Shown: piece after piece, positions 34,386 through 38,694 of the stretch
Numbering within the stretch: the first letter of the stretch is position 1
Layout: every line of letters begins with the position of its first letter
Assembly (NCBI GenBank): GCA_030446505.1
Contig: JAUJND010000032.1
Span: 1 to 38,694 of the forward strand
Length of the DNA stretch: 38,694 bases
Direction: 5' to 3'
Origin: Chroococcidiopsidaceae cyanobacterium YX2bin18
Lineage (GTDB): Bacteria; Cyanobacteriota; Cyanobacteriia; Cyanobacteriales; Chroococcidiopsidaceae
Notes under the pieces: generated by a model
Told to the model about the DNA's origin: nothing
The model's database searches: none
What the model saw: the letters and a program-made list of their open reading frames with translations, nothing else
Translations under genes and position numbers: made by a program

Positions 34386-34451
34386 GCAGATCGCGGATAC
34401 GGGTTGCAATCGAGAGTAGTTTGGAGTTCAGCGCTTGCGCTTATCAATAAA

Positions 34452-34467
34452 CCATAAACATTTATGG
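34452..34467. repeat. Second copy of the CCATAAA-N2-TTTATGG palindrome
   Basis: CCATAAACATTTATGG shares 15 of 16 bases with the core of the site at 32752-32767. It lies about 70 bases upstream of the second recombinase remnant. Confidence 0.5.
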
Positions 34468-34601
34468 ATTTATTATAGTTCGGTATTTCAGATTATCAGA
34501 TTAGATGCATTAGTACCAGATTAAATATCCCTTCATATCAGCTTTGCTCTAACTGCTCCAATGTAGGATCAATATCGTTTATCCAATAATTAAGAAGCAG
34601 C

Positions 34602-35006
34602 ATGATCGATCATACTGGCATCGTTGTGAGTGACTTTGAGCGCAGCAAATCCTTCTACTCTGCGACGCTAACTGTGCTCGGACTGTCTCTGGTTGCAGAG
34701 TATCCAGCATCTATGACTGGAAATACTGATACTGCTGGTTTTGGCTTGCCCTCAAATAGCGAGGTTTCGATTAGTCCTGAGTTTTGGATAAGTCAGGGTA
34801 CTTTGAGTTTTCCACTAGTTCATGTAGCATTTAGAGTTGAAAGCCGCTCCCTTGTTGAAGCTTTCTACAATGCAGCTCTTGCTGCGGGTGGGCGCGACAA
34901 TGGTGCTCCTGGTCTTCGCCCCCAGTATCATCCTAACTACTACGCCGCTTTTGTTCTCGATCCAGATGGTCATAATATTGAAACGGTCTGCCGTGAGCCT
35001 ACGTGA
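34602..35006 (+). CDS. VOC-family (glyoxalase-like) protein
   Basis: A 134-residue vicinal-oxygen-chelate protein. The first module starts MIDHTGIVVSDFERSKSFYS (His ligand) and the second has LVHVAFRVESRSLVEAFYNA (His) and AAFVLDPDGHNIETVCREP (Glu). Metal ligands are all present, and the PDGHNIE motif is typical of glyoxalase/bleomycin-resistance-type proteins. It is convergent with the intact recombinase, whose stop lies 4 bases away. Substrate unknown. Confidence 0.85.
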   Translation: MIDHTGIVVSDFERSKSFYSATLTVLGLSLVAEYPASMTGNTDTAGFGLPSNSEVSISPEFWISQGTLSFPLVHVAFRVESRSLVEAFYNAALAAGGRDNGAPGLRPQYHPNYYAAFVLDPDGHNIETVCREPT

Positions 35007-35010
35007 AGAA

Positions 35011-36030
35011 CTAGTCACTACCCTTATTAATTTCATAGAAAGCCGCTTCCGCCGCAGCTTGGTCCGCCGCTTTGGTATATCTACGAAAACTCTGCACTGA
35101 TTTATGTCGAGTCAAAGTCATAACATGGTACGGGTTCATACCCTTAAGGACTAAATTAGTAGCAAAGGTATGACGAAATTGATGTGCGTGTAGGTTTAGT
35201 CCAGTTTCCTGCTCAATCAGTTCCACCACCTTGCGGATGCCGTCGTAGCTAAGTCGCTCACCCTTGTTGCGGCGGGAATGAGAAACAAAAAGTGGCGTAC
35301 TAGGTGATTGCAATACATCTCCCTTAACTTGTCGCCACCTCAAGTAAGCATCTAAATCTGACCTAGCTTTAGCGGTGAGAGGTACAGTTCCCTTGCTATC
35401 TGCTTTGGCAACTCGTATCATCAACCGCTGCCCATCATAATCTTCTAAGTTTAAAGCAGCAACTTCGCTAGCACGTAGACCGTGCAACAAGACAGAAATC
35501 AGCGCTACATTTCGCTCTGGTAAATTGCTATTGGATGCTGCTTGGTAGATTGACATCAGTGCCTCATCCGTAAGGTTTTGAGCCGTTGGTTCCTTGAGCT
35601 TGGGTTTATCAACTTCTGTAGTTGGGTCATGAGTGACGTATCGTGAACGAAACATCCAGCCATAGAGATTTTTCAGGGTTCCTAAAGTTCGATAAACAGT
35701 CGCATCTTTTAGTACCCGCTTCCCGCTCTCTGGCTCAGAACGCATCAAATACTCCTTGAACTGAGCTACCCGTCGTGGTGTTACCTCTGCCCAACTGGTA
35801 TCTGTCCAATTCAGAAATCGCTTCAGGTCTTGCTTATACGCCTTCTTAGTTTTCACAGCAAGCGATCGCGCCATCAAAAACTCTTCAACCCGTAGAGAGC
35901 GCAAATCTTCTATAGTCGAACGCGGTTGAAAAGTAGCTTTAGTAGCTTTGCTAATTGGTACGGGAGAAACAACACTTAGTTGAGCCTGAATTGGAACGAT
36001 TTGGATGTCAGGAATAGAGCGTGAGGGCAT
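35011..36030 (-). CDS. Tyrosine recombinase (XerC/phage integrase-like), intact
   Basis: A 339-residue recombinase. The SAM-like core-binding domain is about residues 45-125 (EEFLMARSLAVKTKKAYKQD, then FKEYLMRSEPESG). The catalytic domain holds ISVLLHGLRASEVAALNLED (Arg-I), LHAHQFRHTFATNLVLKGMN (HxxR) and TRHKSVQSFRRYT (His/Tyr), so the RKHRHY set appears complete. It has no IntI-type insertion before the HxxR box. It is the only intact member of three related recombinases here. Confidence 0.88.
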   Translation of the reverse strand: MPSRSIPDIQIVPIQAQLSVVSPVPISKATKATFQPRSTIEDLRSLRVEEFLMARSLAVKTKKAYKQDLKRFLNWTDTSWAEVTPRRVAQFKEYLMRSEPESGKRVLKDATVYRTLGTLKNLYGWMFRSRYVTHDPTTEVDKPKLKEPTAQNLTDEALMSIYQAASNSNLPERNVALISVLLHGLRASEVAALNLEDYDGQRLMIRVAKADSKGTVPLTAKARSDLDAYLRWRQVKGDVLQSPSTPLFVSHSRRNKGERLSYDGIRKVVELIEQETGLNLHAHQFRHTFATNLVLKGMNPYHVMTLTRHKSVQSFRRYTKAADQAAAEAAFYEINKGSD

Positions 36031-36171
36031 AGCGGTTGCAGTTAACTCAATTTTGACGGTTGGAGGCGATTTGACGACTAAACATTTATACTTAGCAGAC
36101 TTTTATATTCCAGATAATTACCCTTCTCTGGAATAAGACTAGCATAAGACAATATGAGATAATAGGCTAGG

Positions 36172-36198
36172 TCTAACAGCATAAGCTAGGCTGTTAGA
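36172..36198. promoter_or_regulatory. Hairpin in the divergent region upstream of the recombinase
   Basis: TCTAACAGC and GCTGTTAGA form a perfect 9-bp inverted repeat with a 9-base loop, 141 bases upstream of the recombinase start. A related TAGGCTAGG motif overlaps it. It may be a terminator, operator or attachment arm site. Confidence 0.4.
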
Positions 36199-36250
36199 AA
36201 ACCAGAAAACAAGTCAACAATAGTCATGACAACATCCCAATATCTGCTAC

Positions 36251-36460
36251 ATGATTACTGATCCGGAGAGTCCTGATGAGCAGCCACAAGAGTACGACGA
36301 GCCAATCATCGCTGCCAACCTAGAGGAAGCTGAACGCATCTGCCGCGCCAAAGCCCAACAAGACGGTACAAAACTGGTTAGAGTGAAGCAGCCATCTCGG
36401 ATTAAACCAGGTACTAATCAGCAATACCGCTGCATCTTCGAGTCCAATCCAATTGAGTAA
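36251..36460 (+). CDS. Small acidic hypothetical protein
   Basis: A 69-residue protein with an acidic N-terminus (ESPDEQPQEYDEP), then a small mixed domain (IIAANLEEAERICRAKAQQD, then GTKLVRVKQPSRIKPG, YRCIFES). No clear ribosome site. It is followed after 35 bases by another small gene on the same strand. Not recognised. Confidence 0.5.
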   Translation: MITDPESPDEQPQEYDEPIIAANLEEAERICRAKAQQDGTKLVRVKQPSRIKPGTNQQYRCIFESNPIE

Positions 36461-36495
36461 GGATCTAATACAGTAAACGTAAATAGGAGAGGATT

Positions 36496-36825
36496 ATGAA
36501 TGCAACCGAGCAAATAACCGCTTTGAAAATACGTCCAGGGGCCAAACCAGGGCAGATTATTTTGGGCGTTGACCTAAGTGAAACTGAGCGTTCTTCACAA
36601 GTACTAAATCTACTGACTGAACTAGGATATGAGCCAGATTTACGATACTTGGAGCTTAAAACTGGTCTCCATGTCTTTGCAGTACTTAAAGATGAGCAGC
36701 ATGACCCAAACGTAATGATCTCGGATGAGTATTTAATCAATGAGTGGGAAACGTTGAGTTATCAAATAACTCCATCCACAGCCGTTCGCTTGTGGCGTGG
36801 TTATCCCAGACTTACAGATACGTAA
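36496..36825 (+). CDS. Hypothetical protein
   Basis: A 109-residue protein with a good Shine-Dalgarno (TAGGAGAGG) before ATG. It reads LKIRPGAKPGQIILGVDLSE, then VLNLLTELGYEPDLRYLELK and ends AVRLWRGYPRLTDT. No signal peptide, membrane segment or metal motif. It is part of a plus-strand run of small genes. Not recognised. Confidence 0.6.
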   Translation: MNATEQITALKIRPGAKPGQIILGVDLSETERSSQVLNLLTELGYEPDLRYLELKTGLHVFAVLKDEQHDPNVMISDEYLINEWETLSYQITPSTAVRLWRGYPRLTDT

Positions 36826-36937
36826 TACGTAGCATTTATCACTCAGAGCTACTTTAAAGCCCCGCGATTCTATCGCTGGAGTAGTTTACCCATAACTATT
36901 CTGCTGGAGTCAAACTAAATCTTCTGTTCAAGTTGAA

Positions 36938-37561
36938 ATGTCTAAGCCGATTAATCCAGTTAAGCAGAAAAAGGTCAAACCTGAAGAGCCGAATCAGAAG
37001 ACGAGGGCAATCCCTGAAAAGTGCAGGCTCTGTGCCAAGCTCACTGCAATCCAAGCTAAGCAGCTTCACGGCATTGACGGTGACGGTTGTTGGGATTCAG
37101 CTGTTTGTCCTAGCAGGCGATCGCACGCTCGTCATCGCGATCGCCGTAACCAAGCGCGTAACCTCAAGCGCTGGTCTAAGCAAGGACAAGTAGCGATCGC
37201 CCTAACTGACTCAGAAATAGCCCTAATCCAAGAGCAGCAAATAGCAGATTTAGGAAATCGCAGTCGAATCCAGTTTGAAACTGATTTACCCAACTTTAGT
37301 TACTCAGCTGTGTTGCAAGTGTATCGGCAGTCGGTGGATGCTCCACTACACGCTGTCGGCGGCGAGATTTGGTACGGAACCCAGAAAGCGGCAGACATTG
37401 CCCCTATCCACTGTACTAAACTGACTGCCCGCCAGGTCGAAATTTATCTGGAACGGTTGCTCAAGAAGCTTACCTCAGTTTACGGCATTCGCAAATTTGC
37501 CAGTAAAGAAGAACTGCACCCTCAATGCTGTCCCTTGTCCGGTTGCCAGGAACAAGACTAA
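36938..37561 (+). CDS. Hypothetical protein with Cys-rich and basic N-terminal region
   Basis: A 207-residue protein. It begins very basic (NPVKQKKVKPEEPNQKTRAI), then CRLCAKLT and GDGCWDSAVCPSRRSHARHR, a Cys/His cluster that could bind zinc or nucleic acid. The C-terminal half has VLQVYRQSVDAPLHAVGGEI and QVEIYLERLLKKL, ending CCPLSGC. Three HIP1 octamers are in or beside it. It overlaps the next gene's start by one base (TAATG), so the two are translationally coupled. Not recognised. Confidence 0.6.
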   Translation: MSKPINPVKQKKVKPEEPNQKTRAIPEKCRLCAKLTAIQAKQLHGIDGDGCWDSAVCPSRRSHARHRDRRNQARNLKRWSKQGQVAIALTDSEIALIQEQQIADLGNRSRIQFETDLPNFSYSAVLQVYRQSVDAPLHAVGGEIWYGTQKAADIAPIHCTKLTARQVEIYLERLLKKLTSVYGIRKFASKEELHPQCCPLSGCQEQD

Positions 37562-38280
37562 TGTATCAGCAGCTTGAATTGTCGCTATGGGAAACCCTAA
37601 AGTCTGCTGCATCCGTTCCAGAAGATGCCGACTTGCTGGAAATTTGGTTTTCTCTAGATGCGACAATGGCTCCCCTAGATACTCAACAGCAACTTCAGGT
37701 AGCCGGAGATGCTATTACCCAAATTGCCCACATCGTAAGAGAGCGATCGCTTCTGACAGTAGAGGAAATTCAGAGTGTAATGCAGGACTCTGGACCAGTT
37801 GTGCCTACTGACTTCTTTAATAAATTTATGCGGCAGTCGATGCACGTAGACTTTGCTCAGTTTGTAGAACCACCACCACCACTACCTCGGCGGGTATCTG
37901 AGCGCAGCAAGCAGAATTTTCCCAATGATGGGCGTTCTGTGGTTGGCATAGTTGATAAAGCTGCTTTGCTAAAAGCGGTGGAACAAGAGCCAGAATTAAG
38001 CGATGAGGCTGCTAGAGACAAAGCATTGGCAGCTGCTCATGATGAAGATATTTCTGCTTGCCAAAGGGCGATCGCTCATCAGATGGAAAAGAGTGATAGC
38101 AAGGCTGTTTCTCTAATACAGTTGCAGCAAGCATTAGGATTGCCTCTGATAGAAGTTTGGCTTGGTCTACTACTTGGAGAACAGGAGCAGTACCAGTGGA
38201 AGACTAGCGGGGGATTTTACAATGAAGCAGGGAAACTTTGGCTAATTACCAAAAAAATATCGGATAACGCAATAAACTAA
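37561..38280 (+). CDS. Hypothetical protein, coupled to the gene before it
   Basis: A 239-residue protein starting at ATG 37561 within TAATG. It is mostly helical: LELSLWETLKSAASVPEDAD, QQLQVAGDAITQIAHIVRER and VEEIQSVMQDSG. A Pro-rich break (FVEPPPPLPRRVSER) follows, then a second helical half with VSLIQLQQALGLPLIEVWLG and GGFYNEAGKLWLI, the last looking like a winged-helix end. Function not recognised. A short dyad TATCAA/TTGATA just after it may end transcription. Confidence 0.6.
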   Translation: MYQQLELSLWETLKSAASVPEDADLLEIWFSLDATMAPLDTQQQLQVAGDAITQIAHIVRERSLLTVEEIQSVMQDSGPVVPTDFFNKFMRQSMHVDFAQFVEPPPPLPRRVSERSKQNFPNDGRSVVGIVDKAALLKAVEQEPELSDEAARDKALAAAHDEDISACQRAIAHQMEKSDSKAVSLIQLQQALGLPLIEVWLGLLLGEQEQYQWKTSGGFYNEAGKLWLITKKISDNAIN

Positions 38281-38289
38281 TATCAATTT

Positions 38290-38547
38290 TTATTGATAAG
38301 TAATGACACAATCTGCTGAAACTTCAACGAGTCTTCCTGTAGTTTTATCCCTAAACAAATAACCATCGCTATTTTGTTCAGACAAAGGCTTTCCTTCAGT
38401 TTCAGTTGCAAGAATTTCTTTACCTCCAGAATAACAAATGATAGTAGCAGGTCTATCAGTTAATCTTGTAGAAATTCTTGTTAACGAAGAAGTACAACCT
38501 GTTGTACTTACAAATAAAATAATGTAGAAGATTAACTTGTGTTTCAT
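38290..38547 (-). CDS. Small lipoprotein
   Basis: An 85-residue protein with an N-terminal signal (HKLIFYIILFVSTTGC) and lipobox STTGC, so it is probably lipid-anchored. The mature part is a small beta-type domain (PATIICYSGGKEILATETEG, DGYLFRDKTTGRLVEVSADC) with a possible Cys pair. ATG overlaps the stop of the upstream gene (TAATG), so it is the second gene of an operon reaching past the right edge. Function not recognised. Confidence 0.7.
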   Translation of the reverse strand: MKHKLIFYIILFVSTTGCTSSLTRISTRLTDRPATIICYSGGKEILATETEGKPLSEQNSDGYLFRDKTTGRLVEVSADCVITYQ

Positions 38548-38694
38548 TATTTGTTCAGGATTTTACACTGTGGCTGTTGTTTTTTTACAACTCTTAACGG
38601 TTGTACTTGGCGTTGGCGTAAAAATTCAGTAGCTTGATGTTCCGAAACTAAACTGTTTACTTCTGCCTTTAGTTTTTCTTCTTCTACTGAGTTA
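38547..38694 (-). CDS. C-terminal end of a gene cut by the right window edge
   Basis: An open minus-strand frame enters from the right edge and reads SVEEEKLKAEVNSLVSEHQA, then TEFLRQRQVQPLRVVKKQ and stops at TAA 38547-38549. It is probably a coiled-coil or helical C-terminus. The stop overlaps the lipoprotein ATG by one base, so both are one operon. Too little to assign. Confidence 0.55.
   Translation of the reverse strand, partial: NSVEEEKLKAEVNSLVSEHQATEFLRQRQVQPLRVVKKQQPQCKILNK

Noticed and set aside
35011-36030. The intact tyrosine recombinase as the integron integrase IntI of the cassette array
   Set aside because: The IntI-specific extra helix before the HxxR box is not seen, and the protein resembles the two other XerC-like recombinases nearby.

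Overview
The window is cyanobacterial. The octamer GCGATCGC (HIP1) recurs throughout (for example near 4624, 6523, 7529, 22781, 31873, 33120, 37193, 38067), and many protein types are typical of large-genome filamentous or colonial cyanobacteria: a haemagglutinin-like secreted protein beside a TPR protein, cyanobacterial photolyase, HicBA, Excalibur nuclease and IS5/ISKra4 elements. A ParA/ParB-like pair, several tyrosine recombinases and dense mobile DNA suggest a plasmid or a plasmid-like chromosomal island. I cannot assign a species.

Layout. 1-3510 (minus): a haemagglutinin-type secreted protein gene with two frameshifts, overlapping a TPR gene that runs off the left edge. 3.6-8.5 kb: a methyltransferase with a clear promoter, a parA-parB-like operon with an upstream perfect inverted repeat, a hicBA toxin-antitoxin pair, a nonsense-split Cys-rich gene and a secreted thermonuclease. 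8661-15054: a 6.4-kb unit bounded by imperfect 28-bp terminal inverted repeats. It holds LysR, two quinone-oxidoreductase genes (both frameshifted), an exported SMP-30-like protein, an SDR-fold protein and a decayed ISKra4-type transposase. 15230-23513: one photolyase/cryptochrome gene in three pieces. It is cut by a 3968-bp IS5-ended insertion (3-bp ATT duplication, decayed secreted subtilase inside) and by a group II intron encoding a reverse transcriptase and a separated HNH domain.

24.6-32.6 kb is the most striking region. It looks like an array of integron gene cassettes without a visible integron integrase (a CALIN). Four similar attC-like sites (24618, 25272, 26677, 29302) each lie just downstream of a minus-strand gene. 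A fifth attC-like site (32533) lies at the end of a plus-strand deaminase-family gene. A 214-bp highly structured inverted repeat (30520) sits at a further cassette-junction position. Three of the cassettes carry a regulator plus a redox or membrane protein, with an inverted-repeat operator candidate between or beside them: MarR/DUF2269-like, LysR/SDR/NIPSNAP and HxlR/azoreductase.

32.7-36.2 kb holds one intact and two decayed tyrosine recombinases, a secreted protein, a VOC-family protein and two near-identical palindromes flanking the two recombinase remnants. 36.2-38.7 kb has small hypothetical genes on the plus strand, then a minus-strand lipoprotein and a partial gene at the right edge. 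Single-base indels and nonsense codons are frequent in genes associated with mobile elements; whether each is real decay or assembly error cannot be settled from the sequence alone.
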